Assembly (NCBI GenBank): GCA_016931085.1
Contig: JAFGFO010000406.1
Coordinates: 1 to 22,809, forward strand
DNA from: Thermoflexales bacterium
GTDB taxonomy: Bacteria; Chloroflexota; Anaerolineae; Fen-1058
Length of the DNA stretch: 22,809 bases
Direction: 5' to 3'
Made by a program: the position numbers and the translations under genes. This document shows, one piece after another, positions 1-7,493 of this stretch. The notes beneath the pieces were generated by a model, which had not been told where the DNA came from, did no database searches, and worked only from the letters and a program-made list of their open reading frames with translations. The stretch's first letter is position 1. Each line of letters begins with the position of its first letter.

Positions 1-1
1 A

Positions 2-250
2 GACCAACAACTACTTGAACGAATTACCCTCGACCCAAAAGTTATGGTGGGTAAGCCAGTTATCAGAGGGACACGCCTCACGGTTGAGTACATTCTCAAT
101 TTATTGGCCCATGGCGCAAGTACGACGGAGATTTTACAAGAGTACCAAGGGCTAGGTGAGGAAGACATTCAAGCTTGCTTATTGTATGCCGCTCAATCTA
201 TGGAAAACACTTTCTTTATGCCGCTAGCTATGGATGTGGAGACGGCTTAG
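2..250 (+). CDS. DUF433 family antitoxin-like protein (5' end cut by window edge)
   Basis: Reading frame 2 is open from the left edge to the TAG at 248-250, giving 82 visible residues. An ATG at 44 is internal: the residues before it (ERITLDPKVM) match the usual DUF433 start, so the true start lies left of the window. The segment GKPVIRGTRLTVEYILNLLA is the family hallmark. DUF433 proteins are small DNA-binding-like proteins, commonly found as antitoxins just upstream of PIN-like DUF5615 toxins. That is the arrangement here, since the next gene starts at the base after this stop. The antitoxin role is inferred from family and neighbour. The two genes look more AT-rich than the rest of the window, which fits a mobile defence or stability module. 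Confidence 0.85.
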   Translation, partial: DQQLLERITLDPKVMVGKPVIRGTRLTVEYILNLLAHGASTTEILQEYQGLGEEDIQACLLYAAQSMENTFFMPLAMDVETA

Positions 251-601
251 ATGCGATTTCTCGTAGATGAATGTACTGGCCCTGCTGTAGCCCAGTGGCT
301 ACGGCAACATCAGCATGATGTTTTCTCGGTGTATGAAGAAGACCGCGGTCTGGACGATGATGAGATTGTCGAAAAAGCATTTGACGAGGAGCGCATTATC
401 ATCACGAATGACAAGGATTTTGGGGAGAAAGTCTACCGTGAAGGGTGGCTGCATAAGGGTGTAGTTCTACTGCGTCTTGGCGATGAAAGGGCAGCCAACA
501 AAATCGAAGTAGTACGGCGATTACTTGACAGCCATGCTACTCGTCTGATAGGCCAGTTTGTTGTAGTCACAGATACAACGGTTCGTTTTGCTCGCCAATA
601 G
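251..601 (+). CDS. DUF5615 family PIN-like protein, probable toxin
   Basis: A 116-residue protein whose ATG directly follows the stop of the DUF433 gene, so the two are almost certainly translated together. It opens with MRFLVDE (acidic D6, E7) and carries TNDKDF at residues 52-57 (D54, D56). Both are characteristic of the DUF5615/Mut7-C branch of PIN-like nucleases, in which clustered acidic residues bind metal. The length is normal for the family. Members are predicted RNases neutralised by the upstream DUF433 partner; activity is not shown by sequence. No separate RBS is visible beyond the coupled stop/start. The gene appears intact. Confidence 0.85.
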   Translation: MRFLVDECTGPAVAQWLRQHQHDVFSVYEEDRGLDDDEIVEKAFDEERIIITNDKDFGEKVYREGWLHKGVVLLRLGDERAANKIEVVRRLLDSHATRLIGQFVVVTDTTVRFARQ

Positions 602-815
602 TCAGGCTTGAAAAACAGAGGAGGTGGCCTAACCAAAGCAATTCAGCCTCGTTACAGGCATAGGGGGCAGCGATGTCCCAAGAGCAGTCAGCGATCGTGT
701 TAACGAACGAGAAGCCAACACAGAGAAATCCGAGCAGACCGCTCTTCCTACCGCGACGGCGAATTCAGTAAATAGAAGAGAAGTTGTCAGGGTGCGTGAG
801 AGGGAGCGCCCAGGA

Positions 816-834
816 ACAGGCCCATCAGGCCTGT
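816..834. repeat. Small inverted repeat over the DUF4870 stop codon
   Basis: ACAGGCC (816-822) and GGCCTGT (828-834) are perfect 7-bp arms around a 5-base loop. The loop holds the TGA stop (825-827) of the minus-strand DUF4870 gene. No T-tract follows on the minus strand, so a classical intrinsic terminator is not supported. It could stabilise the mRNA 3' end or be chance. Confidence 0.35.
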
Positions 835-1322
835 CTTTCAAATGTAGAGCGTACCCAATCGCCGACCAGCCAGTAACGGAAATCGCGCCCCTGGCTGCAT
901 TCCACGCCCCCCCACACGCTGTAGGCCAGTGAGACCAACGGCAGCAGGGTAAACAGGCAAGCCACAGGTATGAGGAAAAGGCCTACCACGATGATCGACA
1001 GAACGCCCACCGCCAACCACGTCATCCCTATCAGCAGGCCGCCGCCGAACCAACAAATCAACTGGAAGAAAAAAGATTGCAGCGACTGGTACGCGACGTA
1101 GCGCGAGCGATCTTTGTAGATCAGGTAGATGGCCAACGCCACCAGCGGTCCCAAAAAGCCGGTGAACAGGTTGACCAGGGCGCTCAGATGAGCCAGCATA
1201 GCCCACAACTGCTCGTCGGATCGAGACAGCGGGCCGACCCCGGCCGCGCCCGGCTCGGGCAGCAGCACTCGATCGGGCAGCTCCTGGGAAAAGTCGTCTT
1301 GATCAGGCAGATAGTCAGTCAT
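825..1322 (-). CDS. DUF4870 domain-containing membrane protein
   Basis: A 165-residue protein starting at ATG 1322 (MTDYLPDQDD). That start has an AGAGGA ribosome-binding site six bases upstream; an in-frame ATG 21 bases further out lacks one. A polar N-terminal tail of about 35 residues is followed by EQLWAMLAHLSALV, the typical DUF4870 opening, then GPLVALAIYLIYKDRS and about three to four hydrophobic segments. DUF4870 proteins are small Tic20-like membrane proteins of unknown function. The gene begins 10 bases after the stop of the DUF4126 gene, so the two form a transcription unit. A small inverted repeat covers its stop codon. Confidence 0.8.
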   Translation of the reverse strand: MTDYLPDQDDFSQELPDRVLLPEPGAAGVGPLSRSDEQLWAMLAHLSALVNLFTGFLGPLVALAIYLIYKDRSRYVAYQSLQSFFFQLICWFGGGLLIGMTWLAVGVLSIIVVGLFLIPVACLFTLLPLVSLAYSVWGGVECSQGRDFRYWLVGDWVRSTFERQA

Positions 1323-1332
1323 ACGAATTCCT

Positions 1333-1920
1333 CTATACATCACGGGGTTGCCTGGCGCGTGCCTCGCGTTCGCGCTGGCGAGCGCGCAGCCACCAGGCGA
1401 TCGTCACCGCCGCCAACAGCATCGCGAGTGCCAAAATCATCGGCGCCAGGACGGCCACCAACGACGTGGCCAGCGCCACGGCGTCCTCCACGGTGCTGAC
1501 CACCGGGTTAGCTACGCCGGCTGTCGTGGCCGTGATCAACGGGCGAGCGGTCGCCTTGACGGCGTGTACCCCACCGGCCACGAACAAGCCACACGCCAGG
1601 GCCAGGGCCGGGTGAATGTCGCTGATCACGTTCGACGAGGCGGCGAATAGTATCGCGCCGGCCACCGGCCGCACAAAAGTCTGGATTGTGTCGTTGATCG
1701 TATCCACCGCCGGCACCTTGTCCGCCACCGTCTCGACGACCAACAACACTACCAGCAGGCCGATGACCCACACATTGGTCAAGGCCGTCCAGGGATCGTC
1801 TAACTTGATCAGATCTGTGAAACGGGCCAAGAGCGCAACGACGAGCAGCGGCAGGTAGGCGTTCAGCCCGGCCGACGAGGAAAGCCCAAAAGCCGTAAAG
1901 ACATTCCATATCTCGGTCAT
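1333..1920 (-). CDS. DUF4126 domain-containing membrane protein
   Basis: A 195-residue multi-pass membrane protein. FTAFGLSSSAGLNAYLPLL at the N-terminus is the DUF4126 signature, and VETVADKVPAVDTINDTIQT is the other well-conserved block. About five hydrophobic stretches are visible, and the C-terminus is Arg-rich (RARQREREARARQPRDV), probably cytoplasmic. The function of DUF4126 is unknown. The ribosome-binding site before ATG 1920 is weak (AAAGAG). Upstream lies a palindromic element (1947-2053) that separates it from the DUF4013 gene on the same strand. The DUF4870 gene follows after 10 bases. Confidence 0.82.
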   Translation of the reverse strand: MTEIWNVFTAFGLSSSAGLNAYLPLLVVALLARFTDLIKLDDPWTALTNVWVIGLLVVLLVVETVADKVPAVDTINDTIQTFVRPVAGAILFAASSNVISDIHPALALACGLFVAGGVHAVKATARPLITATTAGVANPVVSTVEDAVALATSLVAVLAPMILALAMLLAAVTIAWWLRARQREREARARQPRDV

Positions 1921-1946
1921 TGCGCTCTTTCGTTCATTGCAATACC

Positions 1947-1969
1947 GCAGTTCGGCTTCGCCGAACTGC
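1947..1969. repeat. Perfect 10-bp stem hairpin with a TTC loop
   Basis: GCAGTTCGGC (1947-1956) and GCCGAACTGC (1960-1969) are perfectly complementary around a three-base loop. The hairpin lies directly beside the longer palindrome at 1971-2053. Together they look like a REP/BIME-type or MITE-like intergenic element, but its copy number cannot be judged from one window. Confidence 0.7.
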
Positions 1970-1970
1970 C

Positions 1971-2053
1971 TAGCAGGCTGTCGGAGAGACCTCCGTAGGG
2001 CAGGTTTTCATACCTGCCGCAAGCTACAAAACCGTCTCTCCGACAAGCTCCTA
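1971..2053. repeat. 83-bp nested palindrome over the DUF4013 stop codon
   Basis: The outer arms 1971-1990 and 2034-2053 match at 17 of 20 positions, with a perfect 12-bp core TGTCGGAGAGAC/GTCTCTCCGACA. Inside, GTAG/CTAC (1995-1998, 2024-2027) and GGCAGGT/ACCTGCC (1999-2005, 2012-2018) form a second stem. The right outer arm ends in the TAG stop (2051-2053) of the minus-strand DUF4013 gene. It could be a transcript-end structure, a dispersed repeat, or both. No T-tract is present on either side. Confidence 0.75.
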
Positions 2054-2704
2054 GATCAAGCCGATGTTCGAGCTGGCCTGGTTGTACGCTTGGCCCGTGA
2101 GGTGCCCTATGATCAACTGGGCGTAAAAGCCGGTAAAGATTGCACCGATACCGCAGGCGATCGCCCCCAGGCTGCCGATGATGGGCGCGACAATGGCGCT
2201 CATGAGTAGCACGACCAGGTATGTGCCGATGTTCTTTTGCACCAGGCTAAAGACATCGCCGAAACGAAAGGCGGCCCCTACCTCGTCCTTGTCTGCATAG
2301 ATTCCGATGGCCGCCGGCAGCAGCATCCCGGCGAACAGCGAATAGATCAGCGCCAGGCAGCCAAAGCAACTCGATACCAGGGCGACTATGCCTGCCAGGT
2401 CTTCCGAATCGCCCACAAAGCTAGCCGGTATACCGATGACGCAAGACAGGAGAATCAGGGGCAAGAAGTACACCATGGCGATGACTACCACCACCAGGCC
2501 CTTGACCAGCTTCCCACCGAGGTCGTCCCACTCGGGCAGGGGCGTGGCCCCGGTCCCCTTGATGACGCGCCGGGTTACTTCGAGCGCATAACCGATGGCC
2601 GCGAAATTGAGAATGGGTACGAGGGTGACCACACCGCCAATCAGGACTTTTTTGAGCCAGTCCTGATCGTCAAAAACATAACTGAACGACTTGCCGAAAT
2701 CCAT
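2051..2704 (-). CDS. DUF4013 domain-containing membrane protein
   Basis: A 217-residue protein with the DUF4013 opening MDFGKSFSYVFDDQDWLKKVLIGG. Further family features are RRVIKGTGATPLPEWDD and about five to six hydrophobic segments. The family is membrane-embedded and of unknown function. The start at 2704 is certain: AAGGAGG lies five bases upstream. It has its own promoter in the 76-bp gap after the DUF2085 gene (-10 TATAAT at 2749-2754). The TAG stop is embedded in the palindrome at 1971-2053, which may mark the end of this transcript. Confidence 0.85.
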   Translation of the reverse strand: MDFGKSFSYVFDDQDWLKKVLIGGVVTLVPILNFAAIGYALEVTRRVIKGTGATPLPEWDDLGGKLVKGLVVVVIAMVYFLPLILLSCVIGIPASFVGDSEDLAGIVALVSSCFGCLALIYSLFAGMLLPAAIGIYADKDEVGAAFRFGDVFSLVQKNIGTYLVVLLMSAIVAPIIGSLGAIACGIGAIFTGFYAQLIIGHLTGQAYNQASSNIGLI

Positions 2705-2748
2705 GTTAGCCTCCTTACGTGAATTGTGAATTACCGCATACTAGCTTG

Positions 2749-2776
2749 ATTATAGCACAAAGCTTGATAAAGTCAT
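2749..2776 (-). promoter_or_regulatory. Promoter of the DUF4013 gene
   Basis: On the minus strand, ATGACT (2771-2776, 4/6 to TTGACA) is followed by a 16-base spacer and a perfect TATAAT (2749-2754), preceded by TG in extended -10 position. Start would fall near 2742, about 38 bases before ATG 2704. Confidence 0.65.
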
Positions 2777-2780
2777 AGTT

Positions 2781-3605
2781 TCAAAACGGCAAATCGAGCA
2801 CCTGCGTGAGGTAGGCGCGAAATACATCCAGGCCACTCACCTCGACCAGGGCCAGCACCAGGCCGACGGCCAACGGCGCCAGGGCCTGCCGCCAGGTGCG
2901 AAAGCGATTTTCGTGCCGCAAAACGGTCACCACCATGGTGATGTTAATCATCCCCAACATGACCAGCACCCCGCCGCTGCTCAAGATAGCCAAGGGATAG
3001 AGCAGGGCCGGGATCTGCAGCATAACCAGGCCGGCGCCTGCCAAGCCTATTAATAATACGAGTCCAAGCTCTCTAAAGTTGCGCAACGCGGGCCTCCACT
3101 CGACGGAGGCCCACATGGTCTGGTTAAAGATGGGGAAAATCAGGGTCGACAAAGTAATGCCGTGCAGCAGGCCGGTGGCCAGGCGCAGCCCATTGTGCGG
3201 TTCGTATAAATGGGGCGCCCCTGGGAAAAACGTCATGTACGAGTTGATCCCGTCCAGGCCCATCACGAGAAAAAACGTAAACAGCACGGCTAACAAGGCC
3301 GGACGGGGCAGCTCCGCGCTGCGCCAACGCCTCAGCCGCGTCATCACCAGCAAATTGCTCGCCACCCCCAGGTAGATGCCGGTGCAACGTGCGCACAGCG
3401 GCATCTGCTGCCCGTCAATCACAAAGGAACGCTCGGGGATGCGGTGGCAGATGGCGTATCCGACCAGATTGAGCTTTTGCAACAGGTCACCGGGTATGCC
3501 CCACAGCCACAGGCCAAACAGCGCCAGTGACAGCAGCAGGATAAGCAGGCCGGGCCAAGTCACCGCCCTCGAAGGTGCTACATGGTTATCATCAGCTTGT
3601 GTCAT
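2781..3605 (-). CDS. DUF2085 domain-containing membrane protein
   Basis: A 274-residue multi-pass protein. The DUF2085 signature is clear: a Cys-His pair (C53-H54) in AICHRIPERSF, then PLCARCTGIYLG (C71, C74). These conserved cysteines and histidine between the first and second hydrophobic segments suggest metal or redox chemistry, but no function is established for the family. ATG 3605 is preferred over the overlapping GTG at 3608 because GGA lies at better spacing. The start is 16 bases after the histidine kinase stop, so this gene is probably the second of that operon. This protein is longer than many family members because of extra C-terminal transmembrane segments. Confidence 0.82.
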   Translation of the reverse strand: MTQADDNHVAPSRAVTWPGLLILLLSLALFGLWLWGIPGDLLQKLNLVGYAICHRIPERSFVIDGQQMPLCARCTGIYLGVASNLLVMTRLRRWRSAELPRPALLAVLFTFFLVMGLDGINSYMTFFPGAPHLYEPHNGLRLATGLLHGITLSTLIFPIFNQTMWASVEWRPALRNFRELGLVLLIGLAGAGLVMLQIPALLYPLAILSSGGVLVMLGMINITMVVTVLRHENRFRTWRQALAPLAVGLVLALVEVSGLDVFRAYLTQVLDLPF

Positions 3606-3621
3606 CACCTATCCATTTGAA

Positions 3622-6600
3622 TCAACGGCCTACCCAGGCTGGCAAGCTGACCCAGAAACTCGTCCCCTCGCCGGGAGCGCTTTGTACGCTCACCTGTCCG
3701 CCGTGAGCCTCGGCGATTTCTTTAACCAATGCCAGGCCCAAGCCCACGCCGCCATAACGCCGGATCGTGCTGCCGTCAACTTGGTAGAAGCGGTCAAAGA
3801 TGCGATCGAGCTGGTCGGGCGGAATGCCAATGCCGGTATCCGATACTTCCAGCCGGACGTTCAGCTCGTCGCGCAGCAAGCGCACGCGCACGCTGCCGCC
3901 AGCCGGCGTGAATTTGAGCGCGTTGCCCACCAGGTTGTCCACCATCCGGTGCAGGTGAGCCGGGTCGCCGGCCACGAGGGGCAGGTCGGGCGCGATGTCC
4001 GTTGATAGCGTGACCTGAGCCGGCTCGATGCTGGGCTGCAGGTCTGCCAGCAGCTTGCGCGTCAGTTCAGCCAGGTTGACCGGCAGGTATTCCAATTTAC
4101 CCATTTCGGCTTCGAGTATCGTGATCAAGTCCTCCACCAGCTTTTTAAGCACCTGGGCGCGGCGGGCGATGACGGTCACCGACTCGCGCTGCTTGGGTTG
4201 CAAGTCTCCCATATCACCACTGCCTAGCATCTCAGTATAACCCACGATGACGGACAGAGGTGTGCGCAGCTCGTGAGACACGTTCTGGATAAATTCGCTC
4301 TTGAGGCGATCCAGCTCTTCTTGCTTGGCCAATGTGGCGGCCAGTTCCGCGGCTCGATTCTGAATCTCGGTGTACAAGCGGGCGTTTTCGATGGCCACGG
4401 CGGTCTGGTTGGCAAATGCCTGGGCCAGGCTGGCCTCGGCTTCTCCATAGGCGGCAGCCTGGCGGCTGGCCAGGGTGAGGTAGCCGACGATCACGCCGCG
4501 GACTGTCAGAGGCACTCCCAACCAACCGCGTACGCTGTCGGCGTGGTTCCAACTCTCAAGACGGCTGTCGTGCTGGATGTCGGCCAGAAAGATTGGACTG
4601 CCAGAGCTTTGGATTTCGTCGAACAGCGTGTTGGTGGCCGGGTAACACTGGCCGACGACTTGCTCAGTAGCCGGGAAGCCTCGCCCGGCGACGGCGCGCA
4701 CTTGTTCTCCCTCCAAGAGGAGCACGCAGGCGCTGTCGTAGGGGATGACCCGTTCCAGGTGCAAGAGGAGGCTGCCCAGCACGCGATCGAGGTCGAGGGT
4801 TGAGACCAGGGCGGTCGTGACCTTGCGCAGTGTGTCGGTCTCGTGCCGGCGCTGCCGCTCAGCCGCCAGCAGCCGCACTTTTTGCACGGCGGTCGCCAGT
4901 TGCCGGCCCATGGTGGTCAGCAATTGCTCGTCGGCCTGGCTGAAAGCGTTCAACTGGCCACTCTCGACATTGATGACTCCGATGACTTGCTCGCCAGCTT
5001 TGAGCGGCACACACAGCTCTGAGCGTGTCGTGGGGTCGGCCTCCAGGTAAGCTGGTTCGCTGCTCACGTCTGGAACGAGCCGTCCCTGCCCGTCGGCGGC
5101 CACGTGCCCGGTGACGCCTTGCCCCACCGCGACCGCCAGTTCCTTCCAGCCTTGCAATCCTCTGTACGATGCGTGTGGGCGCAGGCTGTTGGAGGCTTCG
5201 TTGAGCAGCAGCACGCCAAAGCTGTCGGGACGGAGTGTCTCGCCGATCATGTGCGTGGCGCGCTCGATCAAGCTGTCCTCGTCGCTTGCTTCGGCTCCGG
5301 CAGTCGCTATGGCATGCAACGCCATCAACTCTTTCAGTTGCCGCCGGAGTGCTTCTTCCGTGCGTCCGCGTTCGATCTCGCTCGCCTGGAGTGAGTGTAC
5401 CAGCCGGGCATTTTTGATCGCAACGGCGGCCTGGGCGGCAAACATTTCCAACACCTCGGCGTCGGCCGAAGAGAACATGCCGGGGATATCGCTCCACACG
5501 TCCAGCACGCCCAGGAACTCGTGCGGACTACCGTCTCGAAGCTGCGCCTCACCCCAGTAAATCGGCACGCCGACACTCGCTGCAACAGGATAGGCCTGGT
5601 AAACACTGGCCTGCTCTCCCCACTGCTGGTAATCATCCACCACCAGCGGGCGCTCGGTTTCCATCACTTTGCCCGCCAGGCCTTCGCCTCGCCGGAGGGT
5701 AACCGGGCCGGGCGCGGGATGGTGGTCGAGGGCCACGTAGCGTTCCAGCACGTCCTGTTCCGGCCGGTAAATGTGGAGATCGCCCGAGCTCCCTTCGAGC
5801 AGCTCGACGGCTCGCTCTACCAAAGAGCGCAGCAAGCCGTCCAAGTCCAACTCGGCGGTGAGCACCAGGCCCATTTGCCGCAACGCTTCCAACTGGGCCG
5901 TCCGCTTTCGCAGCGCCAGCTCGGTCTGCTTGCGCTCGAGGGCGTTGGCAAAAATATCGCTGACCATCTGCAGCAGCCCCGTGTTCCGGTCAACGTGCGG
6001 GTTCTCTTCTCGCACCACGTCAAAAGCGGCAAAGCCGATCGGCCTTTTGCTGCCGGCGACCGGCACGATGATGAGCGAGCGGGTGCCCTGGGCCTGAAAC
6101 AGCTCTTTCTCGGCGTTCGCCCCAGGCGGCAAGTCGGCCACGCGAGGGATATAGATGCTCTCCAGTCGCCGGATCTGTTCCATCAACCACGGCAAGCTGG
6201 CGATAGGAATATCTTGGCGTTGGTCCCGCTGAGATGGGATGCCGGGGGCGCACCACTCGTGCGTGTTGTCCATCTGGACGCCATCGCGGGAAAAGAGAAA
6301 GACATAACTGCGATCGATGCCGGCAAAAGCGCCGATGGTTTCCAACGCGTTGCCGATGCCACGGTCGATCTCGTCGAGGGGTAGATTGATAAAATGGGTC
6401 GAGATGGTGGTGATGATTCGTTCCAACTCTACCCGGTAACGCAGGGCGTTTTCGATCCATTTGTGCTTGGTGACATCACGCCCTACCATGTGAATCTCGA
6501 CGATTTGGCCTTGCTCGTCGAACACCGCTCGAGCCGTCCACTGTTGCCAGGCGCTCTCTCCGCCGGGCCCCCCAATACGCTGCTCGTAACTGACGATGGG

Positions 6601-6855
6601 ATGGGTGGGGGACAAGGACGCGTGTTGCTTTTCCACGAACGGCTGCTCGTCCGACGGGATGAGGGATGCAAAGTGGCTACCAACCAGCTCGTGACGTTGT
6701 TTGCCAAAGTAACGGCAGCCGGCTTCGTTGACAAAGGTGATCGTCCCGTCAGTTCGGAGGCAGCAGATGAGCTCACTTTGATGCTCGACAATGGCCTGGT
6801 AGCGCGCTGCATGCTCGGCCGCTTCTTTCTCGATCCGTTCGTGCGTATCTTTCAT
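3622..6855 (-). CDS. Multi-sensor histidine kinase (PAS, four GAF, HisKA, HATPase)
   Basis: A 1077-residue soluble sensor kinase with no evident transmembrane segment. In order: PAS at about 15-130; GAF-like domains at about 145-305, 325-485, 510-665 and 680-830; a coiled linker; HisKA with phospho-acceptor H861 (NVSHELRTPLS); HATPase_c with N-box around N974/N978, D1006 in DTGIG, and GVGLGLAL at 1036-1043. No receiver domain is present and no response regulator is nearby, so it is an orphan kinase. ATG 6855 is chosen because it has an AGGGAG site. The frame continues to a TTG at 6930, but that TTG is part of the -35 box of a strong promoter, so the upstream extension is not translated. Ligands are unknown. 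The DUF2085 gene follows after 16 bases. Confidence 0.92.
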   Translation of the reverse strand: MKDTHERIEKEAAEHAARYQAIVEHQSELICCLRTDGTITFVNEAGCRYFGKQRHELVGSHFASLIPSDEQPFVEKQHASLSPTHPIVSYEQRIGGPGGESAWQQWTARAVFDEQGQIVEIHMVGRDVTKHKWIENALRYRVELERIITTISTHFINLPLDEIDRGIGNALETIGAFAGIDRSYVFLFSRDGVQMDNTHEWCAPGIPSQRDQRQDIPIASLPWLMEQIRRLESIYIPRVADLPPGANAEKELFQAQGTRSLIIVPVAGSKRPIGFAAFDVVREENPHVDRNTGLLQMVSDIFANALERKQTELALRKRTAQLEALRQMGLVLTAELDLDGLLRSLVERAVELLEGSSGDLHIYRPEQDVLERYVALDHHPAPGPVTLRRGEGLAGKVMETERPLVVDDYQQWGEQASVYQAYPVAASVGVPIYWGEAQLRDGSPHEFLGVLDVWSDIPGMFSSADAEVLEMFAAQAAVAIKNARLVHSLQASEIERGRTEEALRRQLKELMALHAIATAGAEASDEDSLIERATHMIGETLRPDSFGVLLLNEASNSLRPHASYRGLQGWKELAVAVGQGVTGHVAADGQGRLVPDVSSEPAYLEADPTTRSELCVPLKAGEQVIGVINVESGQLNAFSQADEQLLTTMGRQLATAVQKVRLLAAERQRRHETDTLRKVTTALVSTLDLDRVLGSLLLHLERVIPYDSACVLLLEGEQVRAVAGRGFPATEQVVGQCYPATNTLFDEIQSSGSPIFLADIQHDSRLESWNHADSVRGWLGVPLTVRGVIVGYLTLASRQAAAYGEAEASLAQAFANQTAVAIENARLYTEIQNRAAELAATLAKQEELDRLKSEFIQNVSHELRTPLSVIVGYTEMLGSGDMGDLQPKQRESVTVIARRAQVLKKLVEDLITILEAEMGKLEYLPVNLAELTRKLLADLQPSIEPAQVTLSTDIAPDLPLVAGDPAHLHRMVDNLVGNALKFTPAGGSVRVRLLRDELNVRLEVSDTGIGIPPDQLDRIFDRFYQVDGSTIRRYGGVGLGLALVKEIAEAHGGQVSVQSAPGEGTSFWVSLPAWVGR

Positions 6856-6901
6856 GCGATTGCTCCCTGGTGAGGCTAGGTAATCCAGTTGAATCGAAGA
6901 G

Positions 6902-6930
6902 ATTGTAGCATAGAGCGCCAAGCGTGTCAA
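6902..6930 (-). promoter_or_regulatory. Promoter of the GAF histidine kinase operon
   Basis: On the minus strand a perfect TTGACA (6925-6930), a 17-base spacer and TACAAT (6902-6907), with TG in extended -10 position. It ends about 45 bases before ATG 6855. It is the best sigma-70-type promoter in the window. Confidence 0.8.
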
Positions 6931-6944
6931 AGCTATCCACGAAC

Positions 6945-6976
6945 GGCACGAACGCTTCGCGCGCGAAGGGCACGAA
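6945..6976. repeat. Palindrome flanked by direct repeats
   Basis: The perfect 14-bp palindrome CTTCGCGCGCGAAG (6955-6968) is flanked by two copies of GGCACGAA (6945-6952, 6969-6976). It lies 15 bases upstream of the histidine kinase -35 box. It could be a regulator site or a fragment of a dispersed repeat. Confidence 0.5.
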
Positions 6977-7029
6977 AAAGGGTTCAGCCTGCCGTGGAAA
7001 TAGTTTCATTCTGGGTGAGGGTTGCCAGT

Positions 7030-7057
7030 TTGCAGCCTGGCCATGCTATGGTATGAT
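7030..7057 (+). promoter_or_regulatory. Possible promoter of the DUF4190 gene
   Basis: TGGTATGAT (7049-7057) is an extended -10 motif about 50 bases before ATG 7109. A poor -35 (TTGCAG, 7030-7035) lies 16 bases upstream of the hexamer. Confidence 0.45.
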
Positions 7058-7108
7058 TAACCCCGTATGGGCGTGTGCCCAATCGATGCATACAACAGGA
7101 GAGTTCGC

Positions 7109-7453
7109 ATGTCACAAGACTATCCATCGACAACGCCTACCAACAGCACGGCTGTCATCAGCCTGATTGCAAGCGGGTTGGGTCTCATCGGCATCTTGCC
7201 CTTCATCGGCAGTCTGGCGGGCATCATCACCGGCCGCATGGCGCGGCAGGAGATCGCCCGCAGCGGCGGCGCGCAAAGCGGTGAAGGTTTGGCCCAGGTC
7301 GGCGAGGTGCTGGGCTGGGTCGGCCTGGCTCTCTGGGCGGTGGGGCTGTGCCTGGCCTTCTTGGTGGTGGGTGGAAGCCTGGGCATCGGCCTGTGCGCTA
7401 TCCTGGCCGGCACGCAGGCTGGCTGGGAGAGCCTGGCGCCGTCTTTGCTCTAA
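7109..7453 (+). CDS. DUF4190 domain-containing membrane protein
   Basis: A 114-residue protein with a short polar N-terminus and two long hydrophobic segments linked by TGRMARQEIARSGG, followed by a gene-typical EGLAQVGEVLGW block. This two-helix hairpin with a GR.A..EI.RS linker is the DUF4190 pattern. The family is small, membrane-bound and of unknown function. ATG 7109 is chosen because AGGAGAG lies five bases upstream; the in-frame ATG at 7067 has no such site and falls within the likely leader. A GC-rich inverted repeat (7461-7482) lies just after its stop, before the O-antigen ligase-like gene. Confidence 0.8.
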   Translation: MSQDYPSTTPTNSTAVISLIASGLGLIGILPFIGSLAGIITGRMARQEIARSGGAQSGEGLAQVGEVLGWVGLALWAVGLCLAFLVVGGSLGIGLCAILAGTQAGWESLAPSLL

Positions 7454-7460
7454 AAGTAGG

Positions 7461-7482
7461 GGGCAGACCCCCACGTCTGCCC
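7461..7482. repeat. Inverted repeat between DUF4190 and ligase-like genes
   Basis: GGGCAGAC (7461-7468) and GTCTGCCC (7475-7482) are perfect 8-bp arms with a 6-base loop. No T-run follows. It ends 11 bases before the next ATG, so it may attenuate, process or shield the downstream start, or be a dispersed repeat. Confidence 0.5.
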
Positions 7483-7493
7483 TGGGTGACGCT

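Noticed and set aside
602..824. Possible small gene after the toxin (ATG 674, about 32 codons)
   Set aside because: No RBS, no family resemblance, and it is within chance length. Nothing else is recognised in this gap.
5395..6384. A 329-codon open frame antisense to the GAF histidine kinase
   Set aside because: The kinase domains on the other strand are continuous and recognisable; the antisense product shows no family features.
6856..6930. 25-residue N-terminal extension of the GAF kinase from TTG 6930
   Set aside because: This TTG is the start of a perfect TTGACA box, and the TACAAT -10 lies inside the extension, so the segment is promoter and leader. ATG 6855 has its own RBS.
7167..7493. 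Upstream extension of the ligase-like protein
   Set aside because: It overlaps the DUF4190 gene in another frame and reads as Arg/Ser/Trp-rich shadow sequence. ATG 7494 begins a proper membrane protein with an RBS-like GGGTGA.
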